DNA from: Magicicada septendecula
Taxonomy: Eukaryota > Arthropoda > Insecta > Hemiptera > Cicadidae
Length of the DNA stretch: 64,000 bases
Assembly: GCA_034769895.1 (NCBI GenBank)
Contig: CM068367.1
Coordinates: forward strand, 312,107,986-312,171,985
Direction of reading: 5' to 3'
Within the stretch, counting starts at the first letter, position 1; the number at the start of each line of letters is the position of its first letter. The position numbers were made by a program, and so were the translations under genes. Positions 1 to 11,514 of the stretch are shown one piece after another. The notes under the pieces were generated by a model. The model searched no databases. It saw nothing but the letters and a program-made list of their open reading frames with translations, and was not told where the DNA came from.

Positions 1-476
1 AAACTTATTTATTATTTCTTTTTTGTACCTTTCACTTTCTTAAATTTATTTTATACATTTGGTAATCTTTTAACATAAACTGACATTGTTTCCTTATTAT
101 TCTAATAGAAATCGTATTCATATAATTTGACTGACAATGATTTTGGTACTTTCTTGTTAAGACTAACATTAGTGTTATTAACACTAGTATACATAATATT
201 AATAAATATGACAAAAACTGATTACTAATAACTATTAGTAATATGTTATAATTCCCCTTAACTGACTGTGTTTATAACTTTACAGTCTGCACACAAAAAA
301 CAAATTTCATAAGTAAGTTCTTACTTTAATTATAATAAACATAACATACAATAAACAGTTAAAATTAAACGTATTCAATTAAGTCTTTCTTAAAATATTA
401 TGTCTCCTGGTACTTTTTAATAATACAATCATGGTATATTTATGTTACTAGGGCATGGTAAAAATGCCATGTAACA
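1..476 (-). repeat. 3' LTR, first 476 bp only
   Basis: This is the start, in element orientation, of the downstream LTR. It begins TGTTACATGGC at 476 and matches 4,702-5,174 with about four substitutions, at positions 208, 371, 467 and 470 or close by. The first bases can form a stem (TGTTAC with GTAACA, GGCAT with ATGCC) around 453-476. The rest of this LTR lies left of the window. The small 60-codon open frame present in both copies is not supported as a gene. Confidence 0.8.
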
Positions 477-492
477 TAATGCCCCCCAGAAA
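477..492 (-). promoter_or_regulatory. Polypurine tract, plus-strand primer
   Basis: Read on the minus strand the bases immediately before the 3' LTR are CTGGGGGGCATTA and then TGTTACA. A G-rich run at this place is the expected primer for second-strand synthesis. It confirms the minus orientation, because the equivalent position in the plus orientation (just left of 4,702) is T-rich and has no such run. Confidence 0.6.
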
Positions 493-650
493 ACAGGTTA
501 TTTTAGTAATCATTAGGTTGCTTAAATAAGCTGATTGACTTCACCATTACTTTTCTCATTTTCCATAATACTTTTTTATTTCAGCACCTAAAACTTGATA
601 TTGATTCTTGATACTTTTCACACCTTGAGTCATATTGTCATATTTATTTT

Positions 651-851
651 TTATTTCTTTACCTCATCGTTTGTATCATCCCTAAAATACCATAATTCCC
701 TAACATTAAATACTACATATGGGTTCGGATTCGGAGGGGCACTATTGTCTTCCATTACTCCGCCGTTTTCCCTAAATATATCATCTGAAATCAGAGGAAC
801 TTCATCACTGTCCAGGAAAAAATAAAGTTGCACTATCACAACACAATACAT
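651..851 (-). CDS. Short unrecognised frame near the element 3' end
   Basis: A 66-codon open frame on the minus strand lies between the minisatellite and the polypurine tract of the LTR element. Its translation is not low-complexity: it has an acidic stretch (residues about 12-30), an APPNPNPY segment and a closing FRDDTNDEVKK. The N-terminal methionine is probably not the true start, because the frame above it is closed by stops. It could be the last piece of a decayed element protein. I recognise no family, and a chance frame of this length is possible. Confidence 0.3.
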   Translation of the reverse strand: MYCVVIVQLYFFLDSDEVPLISDDIFRENGGVMEDNSAPPNPNPYVVFNVRELWYFRDDTNDEVKK

Positions 852-1110
852 ATAATAATTACCTACAAGGTAGCTCCTTCGTTACAAACCTATATTCCAG
901 GGATTGTTAAATTATTTCTTTGAGGTCTATTCACATTTTTACTCTATGACTATTTCACTTCTAGTGCTTTATCAGTTCAAAATAATTTTCTATCTTCCAC
1001 ATGTAATTGGTTAACCTTACTCAACCTACATGTTGTATTATTTCCATCTTGGCGCTGTCAATCAATAATATTTTAGATTCTATTTTTATCTAAATCATTC
1101 TAACTCTTCT

Positions 1111-1490
1111 TAAATAAATTCAAAATAATTTCTTCCTAATAAATTCAAAATAATTTCTTCTCAATAAATTCAAAAAATAATTTCTTCTTAATAAATTCAA
1201 AATAATTTCTTCTCAATAAATTCAAAATAATTTCTTCTTCATAAATTCAAAATAATTTCTTCCAAAACACATGGTAAGCTGTTCTTACTTAATTTAGAAT
1301 TTTGAGGTTTTATTCTTAATAGATTCACAATAATTTCTTCTTCATAAATTCAAAATAATTTCTTCCAAAACACATGGTAAGCTGTTCTTACTTAATTTAT
1401 TTCTTGGGGTTTTCTTCTTAATAGATTCAAAATAATTTCTTCTTTAACTCATGGTAAGATGTTCTTACTTAATTTAGAATTTTGAGGTCC
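1111..1490. repeat. AT-rich minisatellite inside the LTR element
   Basis: Six or more copies of a unit near AATAAATTCAAAATAATTTC (period about 24-26 bp) run from 1,111 to about 1,269. A longer unit of about 100 bp, which adds ACATGGTAAGCTGTTCTTAC, then recurs at about 1,237-1,305, 1,340-1,401 and 1,430-1,490. The array lies between the last long open frame and the polypurine tract, so it is part of the element and fills the place where a polymerase gene might be expected. Confidence 0.85.
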
Positions 1491-1646
1491 TTCTTTTCTT
1501 TTAATTCATAAAAATAAAAATTTTTTATTTTTAATAACTCCCATATTGTTATTTGTATTAATACTTAATCCAATCTTTGTTCCATTGGTTTGCTTTGGTA
1601 CATTCCCAGAAAATCAGTCCCTTCTTTCCATATTTTCATCTTTAGT

Positions 1647-2225
1647 TCATCCATTGTCCAATACATAAGTTGTCCTTGTTGCACGGACTATTATTGTTTT
1701 CAGTATGAATTCTATCCTTGTCCACTTTATCACTACTACCTTGTATTCTGATTTTTCTGCTGCGAAGTCTTCACTCATTTCAAGACCTACTAGTGAATTT
1801 CCAATCAATTCTGTCCTAATGACATATCTTTTGATCACTCTGTATTGCAATTTTTCGAACACCAAATTTTCAATGGTATCTTCGCCTGCTTTTACCACTT
1901 TATTCTCTATTTTATTAACCAAATACGTCACTGGTATATCAATTATTGATGATATATCCGATATTTTATTATCCCTTTCTTTTTCTGATGTATTCATTTT
2001 AAATATAAATTTCCTTAAGTTTTTTCTATAATTGGTTAATTCTGTTCTTTCTATGTAATTAGCGATTGGGAGATTACGTACCTTAACCAGCCCACTCCTA
2101 ATCATATCCAATTCTTCCTGTGTATTTTTCTGTTTCTTGGGACGTCTTTTACCTATTGTCTTCGTCTTCTTTTCTACATACTTATTATTCTCTTTGTTTC
2201 TGCTATGTTTCTTTTCAGATAACAA
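1647..2225 (-). CDS. Unrecognised basic protein frame of the LTR element
   Basis: A 192-codon open frame on the minus strand, 23 bp downstream of the preceding frame (2,249-2,512) and in the same orientation as the element. The N-terminal 35 residues are very basic (a KRRPKKQK cluster at residues 27-34 looks like a nuclear localisation or nucleic-acid-binding patch). The rest is mixed hydrophobic and charged, and two similar segments start IERTEL (about residue 58) and VIRTEL (about 136). There is no CCHC knuckle, protease DTG, reverse transcriptase or integrase motif. It is longer than chance frames usually are in DNA this rich in A+T. It may be the middle of a Gag-like protein or an accessory product; I do not recognise the family. 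Confidence 0.5.
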   Translation of the reverse strand: MLSEKKHSRNKENNKYVEKKTKTIGKRRPKKQKNTQEELDMIRSGLVKVRNLPIANYIERTELTNYRKNLRKFIFKMNTSEKERDNKISDISSIIDIPVTYLVNKIENKVVKAGEDTIENLVFEKLQYRVIKRYVIRTELIGNSLVGLEMSEDFAAEKSEYKVVVIKWTRIEFILKTIIVRATRTTYVLDNG

Positions 2226-2248
2226 TACACTTTTGTCGTTTTTATTTT

Positions 2249-2512
2249 CTATTTCCTTACTACCTTATTTTTCTGATTTACTGGTTCCCTGATTTGATCG
2301 TTTGGCATTACTTCTATCTCTGTTATCTTATTCAATGTTTCCACCTTTTGCTTGTCATCTTCTATCGTTGTTTCTATTGACTGGTTTTCATCACTCCTTA
2401 TTTCTTTTTTATACTCTTCTAACTGTCGTTTCAATGCCTCTCTATTTTTCTCACTCTCTTCCTTCAACAGTCCTTTTAATTCTTCATTACTTTGTCTAAT
2501 ATCCTCCTTCAA
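2249..2512 (-). pseudogene. Continuation of the coiled-coil gag-like frame after a frameshift
   Basis: An 87-codon minus-strand frame continuing the charged coiled-coil style of the frame upstream (2,532-2,993): its first 45 residues are rich in E, K and Q with heptad spacing (EELKGLLKEESEKNREALKR). It opens at a TTG codon, so it is a continuation, not an independent gene. The break lies in a run of ten A residues (minus strand) near 2,551-2,560, where a change of one base would join the two frames. It ends at a stop just before the 192-codon frame. I infer a recent slippage mutation or a programmed shift at the A run. Confidence 0.6.
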
Positions 2513-2531
2513 TTGTTGTTGTAATGTTTCA

Positions 2532-2993
2532 TTATTCTTGCAATTTTTTTTTTAATTCCTCATGATCTTCCCTCATTTGTTTCTTTAATTCTTCACTATT
2601 TTGTCTTAATAAGGTTTCATTACCTTCCCTCATTTGTTTCTTTAAATTTTCATTATTACTGTCCATTTTCTTGTCCATTTTTTCAATATCCTCATTCATT
2701 TCCTGATTATTCTTATCTAATTTTTCATTTATTTCCTCCTTGTTTTTATTTAATTGTTCCACCATAACCCTCATAATTTCCTCGAAATTTGCTTCCATTG
2801 GTTGGGTTGGTTTCACTGGTTGGTTCCCTTGGGGATCCCTTACCACCGTTTCCCTTTCTTCAGTCGCTGCTACTGGGGTATCTTTTACTATTACTTCCAC
2901 TTCTTCAACTGTTGTTGTTTCCTGGTCTTCTATATTTAACTCTATCTCTTCTTCTTCCATTCGTTTCCGTGACGTCGCTCTTCTCCTTGACAT
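2532..2993 (-). CDS. Coiled-coil Gag-like protein, N-terminal part
   Basis: A 153-codon frame whose ATG lies 90 bp downstream of the primer binding site, where Gag starts in LTR elements. Residues 1-11 are basic (MSRRRATSRKR), 12-60 acidic, and 70-153 a long charged coiled coil with an internal repeat (LKKQMRE at 117-123 and 136-142). It shares its plan and landmarks (RR near the start, QPxKPT, then ANxxEI) with the 316-codon frame at 38,494 on the other strand, which shows that both belong to one element type. No capsid or zinc-knuckle domain is seen. The frame is cut by a shift at an A10 run. Gag function is inferred from position, not from a recognised domain. Confidence 0.65.
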   Translation of the reverse strand: MSRRRATSRKRMEEEEIELNIEDQETTTVEEVEVIVKDTPVAATEERETVVRDPQGNQPVKPTQPMEANFEEIMRVMVEQLNKNKEEINEKLDKNNQEMNEDIEKMDKKMDSNNENLKKQMREGNETLLRQNSEELKKQMREDHEELKKKLQE

Positions 2994-3082
2994 CTCTGTT
3001 GTTAATCGTAGCCGCCACTAGAGTAGAAATCACTGTAAACTCACAATAAGAATACAAAGCTATTCTAATTCTAGCCTCACTA

Positions 3083-3093
3083 GTTGGGCGCCA
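3083..3093 (-). other. Primer binding site, tRNA-Lys type
   Basis: On the minus strand the sequence is GTTACAGAATTGGCGCCCAA. TGGCGCCC is complementary to the 3' end of tRNA-Lys, as used by several gypsy-like and retroviral elements. It lies four bases after the LTR terminal CA, which fixes the 5' LTR inner edge at 3,098. Confidence 0.8.
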
Positions 3094-3097
3094 ATTC

Positions 3098-5172
3098 TGT
3101 AACGTGTTATCTCTCTATTACCGTCTCTTAGTCTATTATACAAACCTACTAATCATTCTTTCTAAATAATATTTTATTTAGCTTCACTATTGGGAAAGCC
3201 AATTTGTTACATCTAGACTCGAATCTATGGTTATGTATTTGAATTTGTGTCTTGTTTAACTCTGTTATTATTTGTATATATTTCTGTTAATATTAAATTA
3301 AGGATGAGTATCTGTTCAGGGGGATGTTTGTTGAGCGCCAATTTGCAATCATCATTTGCAAATAAAATTTTATTGGTGAAATATCAATAATAAATTTTTG
3401 TTCAAATTTATGTAAATAGTATATGGTCTCTTTATTCTGTAATGAACTTTTATTCTTTTCTTTCAGCAATGGATATGATAACTTGTGCTCATCACCACAT
3501 TTCTTAAAAGAAATCTGCTAAGATTTTCAATTGATGAGGGTTGCCAACTTAATCTAATTACTGAGGTCAACTCACAGTATCAGATATTTTGTTCAGAATA
3601 TCATACCCTTTATGCTTTCATAAAATAAGAAACAAATAAACCTTTTTCTGTATTGTGTAAACTCAAATCCTTTATTTATTCTTTAATTTGTTCTAAATGT
3701 AAAACATAATTTTTAACAAAGTTTGGCCAGCTGTATTTTTATAAGCTCAGAGTGGCAGCAGTAACTCTTAGATCTCAGGCTTTTTAAAACATTTTATAAT
3801 TTATTTTTAATAAATAAAATACAATTATAATGTTCAGTAGGTCCTTTCGACTACAATATAACAACAGTATTGACAGGGAAAGTACCAAAATACATATGAT
3901 GAGAAATAGTCACAATGTATCTTAAAAGGATTATATTAAGAGTGTAAAACAGTTCAGTGTATAGGTTAAGTTATAAAAATGTTTTTTTTTTTTTAGACTT
4001 AATTCGCTTTAAATTATGTTAGCACTATACATCAATGGTTGCTTATGCTTATGTCTATATTATTAACCATTAATGTTCTCAGTGAAAGTTAATTATGGTT
4101 TTTTATGAAAAGCGTATTCAAAGTTTTTTGAAACCTTTAGATCAGGTTTAACAGGGAATATTTCAGATTAATTTTAGATCAAAAAATACTTCTCTCCCTG
4201 TGTCAATTGGTCCAATTTCTTCAGATATATCCTGGTTTAATTCTGTAGAGTCTTGTAGCAATTCTTTCTTCTATTTTAATTTTGATATTTATAATTATTC
4301 AATTGTTTATCTGGAGATGCACTGATATCACATATATTATAATTTATTTTTCACTCTAAGTATTTAAATCCACCTTTTTGCATTCAGTTTTTTTAGAATC
4401 AATCTATTTTTTTTTCTCAACATATATGTTGCTAAGGCCTCTCTTAGATATCTCCTTGGTTTCCAAGTAACATTTTTATATCACCCTGGTGACATCATAA
4501 GAATAATATAAACAAACCTTTTACTATTTTATATGTCATTTTCTTTTAAAAGGATATACCTTTTTTATAAAAGCTCTTATCTTCTTTTTATTTGTTTCTT
4601 TGTTCTTCTGATAAAAAACTGATCATTTTGACATCACTCTTGACTATTTTCTGATCTATATTTCCTGAGTTAATGATTCACTTTTTATTCATTTTTGTTA
4701 CAAACTTATTTATTATTTCTTTTTTGTACCTTTCACTTTCTTAAATTTATTTTATACATTTGGTAATCTTTTAACATAAACTGACATTGTTTCCTTATTA
4801 TTCTAATAGAAATCGTATTCATATAATTTGACTGACAATGATTTTGGTACTTTCTTGTTAAGACTAACATTAGTGTTATTAACACTAGTATACATAATAT
4901 TAATAAATGTGACAAAAACTGATTACTAATAACTATTAGTAATATGTTATAATTCCCCTTAACTGACTGTGTTTATAACTTTACAGTCTGCACACAAAAA
5001 ACAAATTTCATAAGTAAGTTCTTACTTTAATTATAATAAACATAACATACAATAAACAGTTAAAATTAAACATATTCAATTAAGTCTTTCTTAAAATATT
5101 ATGTCTCCTGGTACTTTTTAATAATACAATCATGGTATATTTATGTTACTAGGGCATGGTAAAAATGTCACG

Positions 5173-5174
<2 letters not shown>
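3098..5174 (-). repeat. 5' LTR, about 2.1 kb
   Basis: The outer part (4,702-5,174) is matched by the window's left end. The inner edge is set by the primer binding site. In element orientation it is A-rich and ends GTTACA. The outer edge reads GTTACGTGAC against TGTTACATGG in the 3' copy, so its terminal bases have changed or merged with the flanking (TA)n. A TGTTACA at 4,697 gives an alternative short-LTR reading (about 480 bp), but no primer site follows it, so I prefer the long form. Confidence 0.7.
3330..3340 (-). other. Second primer-site-like motif inside the LTR
   Basis: The minus strand reads ATTGCAAATTGGCGCTCAAC, one substitution from the primer site at 3,083-3,093 (TGGCGCTCAAC against TGGCGCCCAAC) and with the same layout of CA plus three or four bases before TGG. 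A weaker third copy (TGTAACAAATTGGC) lies at 3,198-3,211. Confidence 0.45.
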
Positions 5175-5204
<30 letters not shown>

Positions 5205-5290
5205 AGTGTTATATATAATATATATATTTATATATATAGATTTTCTATATAATATAAAAATATAGTATATCGGTATTTTTTTCTGAATAT
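5175..5290. repeat. (TA)n tract at the LTR element border
   Basis: A pure (TA)n run from about 5,175 to 5,204, then irregular TA-rich sequence to about 5,270. It directly abuts the outer end of the 5' LTR and is the probable insertion target. Confidence 0.9.
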
Positions 5291-6300
5291 GACAGTAAAG
5301 ATGACTGTCGAATCAGTGTAAAAACAAAATTAAAAATATATTCTTGTAAAAAAGAAACAAAAAATAGTATTTATTATAAATTATAAGATCTGTACTATGT
5401 ACCCGTAACATCATATATCTATAAAATGTATTATATAAATTATAATATATTTATAAAATGAGTAGGATTGGCAAGATCCGCAAACTCTAGTTGTTATATG
5501 CTGTAAAACGTTAATATATTGGACACCTCCCCATAATTAATAAACTAAACATTTAAATTAAAATTCCAATATTGCTCACGTGTTACCGTTTCTGTCGTTA
5601 TCATTAATATTTGCCGTAACATTTATACATGTTGAGAGAAGTAAGCTTCATCAAACTGCAAAATATGAAACGTACAAGATTAATATCGGGCCACGAACAG
5701 TCACGAATTGAGATTAAACAGAGGTTCTCAAAAAAAAGCACAGTGTACGTGAATATAAATTTATTAATCACGTCTAGTTTACTGCGGATTGTAAAATGAG
5801 GATTTTATTATAAATGGAGTCGCTGCGGCTGGTTGGGTTTCCTCCGCAGGCTGGCGCTATAATAAATGCAGAATTATGACTACACATATAATAAAACATT
5901 GATTGGACGTGCCCGTTAGTCACTACAATAAAATCCGAACGCTTGTCCTGCAAAAAACGTATGCATGTTAATATTATACCGTATATACAGCGACGAGGAC
6001 GAAGGTTCGCTTTATAGCTACGTTTACTGGAAGCGCGTGTGCGTGTGCTGAGTAGAGTAAGTAAAGAACAGAAAGTTAGGAAGACAGAGAGAGGAAATAT
6101 AATGTGTGTTATGATAGGGGATGAGCGACTGTCTTGCAGTTATATCGCCGAAACATATCTAAAATTTATAATCATTATCAGAGGTGCTTGTATCAGAGTC
6201 GCATGTTCTACGTTATTTGCATTATACGTACAAATACGCAAAAAGAAACTTTTGTACGGGAATCTGGAGTTAGACGCCATTTACTTATTTATGTTATTTA

Positions 6301-6316
6301 TAGTAGTAGTATAGTA

Positions 6317-6362
<46 letters not shown>
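6301..6362. repeat. (TAG)n microsatellite
   Basis: About twenty copies of TAG, interrupted once near the left end by TATAG. Confidence 0.95.
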
Positions 6363-9300
6363 CGTATATTTATATATTATAGTTACCAAAGAGGACGTAA
6401 CTAAACTAGACAGTTGCTGCGTGTGTTATCAATCACCAAGCATGTTAGTTGCAACTGATTTTTTAAGGCTTCATGGAAACCCTCTTCGGTAGTAGGGTTC
6501 GTTTGATCAAGCGCCCACCTGTTGATTTTTTTATGTTATACATAACATATTGTAGACAAAAAGCAGTTCCAAATTTATAACTGTATATCTAAAACGTATA
6601 ACAATATGACACTCACTGCATTGCACTTTAAGTACGAATTTTAAATATTATAAGCCCACACTTCAAACACATCAAATCCATTTACTAAACGATTAAAATG
6701 TCAAGGGTAAGGGTGTTAATGTAGTTCTAATTTTACTTCTGAATCTAGACAAAAAACAGCGCCTATTTTTCGGTGTCAGTGAGCCCTCTTCCTTAATTTA
6801 TCTGTAAATATTAAAAATCTGTATTAATCTGTATTAATTTATTTGTAGATATTTAAAATAGTAATACATACTTAATTTTTCCATTCCATATCTAAAATTC
6901 TTTATATTAACGTACAACACTGAAGTTAAATTGTAATTACGTAAAGATTACGTAAATAAATTGTACGTTTTAGAATTAGTGCGTGATATTATAAGAGTAA
7001 CATCGGTCAAATCAATATTTGTGAATTACAATATACAGAAAACATATAGCCTACCTCATTTTTTATTTATTTTCCGATTAGGTATTTCAGCCTTGTTCCC
7101 CAATTCTATTAACCCGTTAGTCCAAACGAGTCAACAATTTTGGATGGCAAATAATACTGATTTGGCCGAAAGACATCTGTTTTCGGACACACACTTAGCC
7201 TATGTGAATAAGAACGTATCGAAGCCACTATGGTATTTTACTGCCAGTGTATTATTGGAGCAGGCAGTTCATAAAACATACCGGAATGAGAAATAAATTC
7301 CGTCCGTTTCACTACCTCGCCTTGTTAGGGCGTCATAACGATAATACGATAAAGATACCTACAAGTTAACGAAGTTATCTTACAAAAGTGAATGTCGTAT
7401 TTCGTTAAGCAAAATCTCAGCGCTCCGCCTTACTTTTACCGTGCGCTGCGATTTCACAAAAGTTTACAAAACGAATTTATTAGTTTTTGCGTTGAATGAG
7501 ATATCGTCTTTTACAACGAAACCATCACGTTAGCATACTCTCAAAACTTTCATAATAAGAATTAGCATTGCAAAAAACTTACTGAGTTAGAGTTCTTCAG
7601 TATGGCAAGGAAATAAAAGAATAGATATACGTTTGAATATGAAACGAATTTTTTAAAATAATCAATCCGAAGAGGAAACGATGACTGGTAAAATAATAAT
7701 AATAATAAAAACAAACGCTGTGGGAGTAAAGGGATAAAAAAAATTGCACGGAAAGAAAACACAATCCTATTTTGTGATGTAAAAAGACATGTAAAGTTAA
7801 ATCTGCATTACGTCAGCTGATGTAATGTTATGCCTGTTCTGGAAATAAATTCCGCTTGCGTCAAGTGCTACCACATTTGGCGTTGTGCACACAGCAGATG
7901 TTAGGCAGTTTACTGGCCGTGCAGCGAAACGTTCGGCTCTTTTTCCTTTTCAAACCGAAATGTTTCCGCACGATTCACGTTTATTTATGTCACGTCATGT
8001 TCAGTAATATACTGTTTATAATAGTTAACAATTAATTCCCATGTTTAACAAAGTAAAACGTTGCGGCTTTTTAATTAAAGATAAATTAAAAGTCATGTTT
8101 TAATTTATTGTCGAACAAAAATCGATTTCTTATTCATAACGACTATAAATAGTGTCAACAGTTATGTACATATTACAATGGAAAATTGTATTACATATGT
8201 TTTATTATTATGTGTTCATAATAAGCTAAAGGATAATAGAAAATGTATGAAATACGTAGGACTTGCATGTAAGACTCTCTAGTTTTGTTTTTAAGGAATT
8301 TATAATTTAACCAAGGACTGATAAACCAGTTGCTGTAAGCACACATATGTATAATGATACATGTATTCCGGGTGGGACAGTCGTATTCGCATGTGTGTGT
8401 GTCTCGTAGACGGTAACTGGAAAAACATTTACCGCCCTTATTAACTAAATGAGATGAGAAATTATGAGATTAAAATCAATTATAAGACGGAACTTCCACA
8501 TGAGTGCAGTTCATATTATAATATCAGTTCGTATCGGTTATTTAATCGTGACGTACGCACTCCTTCCGCAAGGATAAGCTTGAGGAAACCGCCACATGTC
8601 CACGAATCCACCATATTGAACGCTGCCATTTTTGGAGAGATAACTTCTCAGCCATGTAAATATTCTTAACAAGTGTAGTTTGGCCACAGTTAAAACCGAT
8701 TACTTTCAATGTAAAGATTATTCGCGTGAGACGTACCGGATTTGGTGTAATTCCAATACACCATCTGCCAAGAAAATAATTCGTATATATCGATTTTTAA
8801 ATTTAAATAATTTTCGTAATCGCTAACAACTCGAAAGCAATCATGAGAAACTCTACCATTTATCTTCTTACGGCAGTAAACACGGCTGTTGCAGGTGTCA
8901 ACTTTTGATAATGAGGTCACTAGACTCCAGGTACGGACACGGTCCTTCAGTACATTCAAGTGAGGACCAAATTTTAATACATTAATATTAAGATACACAT
9001 CATAAACTTTCAATGATCTATTAATGGCTGAAAATTGTGTAAACACAAACTATTAATTATAATTTAATTTTAGTTAACTTTTGTGTTACAAAACAGACTC
9101 ATTTGTAAAATAAATTAGTAGTAAGAACTTTTAAATTTTAACTGTTGTTCAATTAATTAATGATTTTCAATAAACATCATATTTCTCTCGGCAATATTAA
9201 TTTATCTCTGCCTGTCCATATATCCATAACAACGCAATACATAAAAATAAATGTGGTGGTAGTAGTAGTAGAAATCCTTCTGTGGACGTTCTGAATGACT

Positions 9301-11484
9301 AATGACATTATGTTCCAGACATTATGAATACAAAATATACCTTTTTCCACGATCGACCCGGTAAACCGTAAGGCGATCTTCACAGTAGGTGTACTGTTTC
9401 CCGTCTCCCGACGGATATTCAAAAGACTCGTAGATACGTAAGTTATTGGACAGTAAACAAAGCAATATTAATATCGGCAATGCCTGTATTGCGGTCATGT
9501 AGCGATAATTCTTATAATGGTCTTACTGGGCGACATTGGTAAGTGTCTGTTGCTGACCGAAAAGAAAGACCCCCGACTCAAAATTATTTACAATAAGTTT
9601 TCGCGGAACTGCAACTGTCCTTTATAATAAGATGAGAGAAAGTATGGAGTCAATTATCTTAATTGATATCGTTTTTTGAATTTACACAATATGTAATTTA
9701 ACTTCGTTGAATAACACTGCTAAACGTATGAACACGATGAAACGTAATGTTCTAAACCATGAAATTTACATTTTCATTTGTGAGACAAAACAGTCGACGA
9801 TAGCAAGGTATACCATAATACTACACTCGCAGGCACACCACATATTAGAATTCTTCTGTATATGCTTTGATTCTCGAGCATGAGGTTTTGAAAGTTTTGT
9901 ACTTTACATGGAAACACGAACTTCTGTTTTCTTATAGCTGCGATAATTAAAATAAAAATATTTTTGGAAACGCAATCCTCACATTTTATAATGGATAAGG
10001 TGAGAGCGAATTCAGTAAATACGATCAGTTGTATTAAGTAATTCGAGAGTGACACGTAAATTTCTGTTTAATTAAATTTACATGGAGCAGAGAGTGTACG
10101 GTACAGTATAAGTAAGCGATGGAAAGTGTAATCTATGTAAAGGCAAGAGCGGACAGGTCAAATATTTGCTCATGCCAGTAGTTATTGTTTGCTCACTGTG
10201 GTGGTTTTTGCTTCCTTCGCTGTTACTTTCTGTTAACAAATCGATGTCATCACATCAGACCGTGCGCTTCTATAGACGGGAAAATTTTAATAAAATACTC
10301 CACCACAAGAAAGTAATATCAATTTATACATGGACACAGGCTACACTTTACTGCTATTGTGTCTGGATAATTTTTAACTTAACACTTGAGTTTATAAAAA
10401 GTTTAACGAACTCTTACAATTTTTTACAACGAAATTCAAAATAAATTTGTATTTAACCAATTTAATACATTTAATTTAACCATCCTTCTAACACTAAACA
10501 ACTACAAATGTTTTCACGAACTAATTTCGTACTTATAAAACAAGTATAGCTTCTCGCGATTATAAATTATAGTACCTGCATGTATTATTAGCGTAAATAT
10601 TTGATTTGATTCATATGATTACATTTTTAACCAATCAACTTTATGCTTTTAACATTTTCTTTTTATATCTCTCTTAAGAACAATGTTGATTAAAATTAAG
10701 CTGTGTGATTAAAATTATAAATTCTGAACTATTTATAAAGCTGACTTGAATTGCATTGAAGACTTTCAAAAATATAAGGATGTTTAGTTATTACTTCGAA
10801 TTTCTTGATTAATTAGCACAGCATTTCAAGTAATATTACTGGGGGTTATATTTTGCGGTTCTCAACTTGCAAATGTAGGACTATATATTAATGCAAAAGT
10901 AGACAATAAGTTCCATAGTACACCGTTTGTGGTTCAGCCTTTCCAACTCCGTCTTTTATAAAAACCTTGGAAGACATTCAACGTTACATTATTGCGACTA
11001 TTAAGAGTTTACTACCAATTGTTTCACTGAAAACAGTAATGTGTTTCATTGCGCAAACCTTCTAATTCTCGTTTCAGTGATAAAAATAATAAGAGCCACA
11101 GTATTACAATATGTTTATGGCATAGTCCTAATAAGTTCCAACTGAGTTCGCAGCGAACACTGCACGTCTTCTAGTTTATTGCATCTCTACGCTGTTACCT
11201 TAAAATCGTGATGACAACAGGTTACAGCCATCCTTTATGCAAACCGCATTAACAAGAATGAAATCGACAAATTAACTTCTTGAGCATTCTACGTAATTAG
11301 GTCTTTATCTGAAATTAGTTTCTACAATGCAAATTATTGTAATACAAAAATATTTTTGCTCGTGGAAAGAATTTTGTAATAGAAACATGTTAATAAAACT
11401 TTGCCAGCTCCGAGATAAATTTATTATTATTTCTTTATTCCTTTTCGATGCCAGTAAAGATTAGGAAGTAACATAATTTACATT

Positions 11485-11514
11485 TGTGTGTGTGCGTGTG
11501 TGTGCGCGCGCGCG
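11485..11514. repeat. (TG)n(CG)n alternating tract
   Basis: Thirty bases of alternating purine and pyrimidine passing from TG to CG dinucleotides, a sequence type able to form Z-DNA. Confidence 0.9.

Larger units (their letters stand above)
1..5174 (-). mobile_element. Gypsy-type LTR retrotransposon, polymerase not visible, cut by window edge
   Basis: Bases 1-474 and 4,702-5,174 are nearly identical direct repeats, differing at about four positions. Read on the minus strand the order is LTR, primer binding site (3,093-3,083), gag-like frame, further frames, G-rich polypurine tract (490-477), second LTR. The left copy runs off the window, so the 474 matching bases are only the beginning of an LTR that in the 5' copy extends to 3,098. 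The internal part is only about 2.6 kb and shows no protease, reverse transcriptase, RNase H or integrase motifs. I infer a young non-autonomous element needing a helper. The right end abuts a (TA)n run. Assignment to gypsy rather than BEL rests only on the primer site and is uncertain. Confidence 0.8.

Noticed and set aside
32..214. 60-codon frame in the 3' LTR, repeated at 4,733-4,915
   Set aside because: It recurs only because it lies in both LTRs. It has no motif and no start context.
4697..5174. Short LTR of about 480 bp beginning TGTTACA at 4,697
   Set aside because: No primer site follows it in either orientation, while a good one sits at 3,083. The match to the window's left end stops only because the window stops.
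6961..7296. 111-codon plus-strand frame
   Set aside because: No domain, no context and no codon bias that I can defend.
8690..9046. 118-codon minus-strand frame
   Set aside because: No recognised motif, and a frame of this length is within chance for this amount of DNA.
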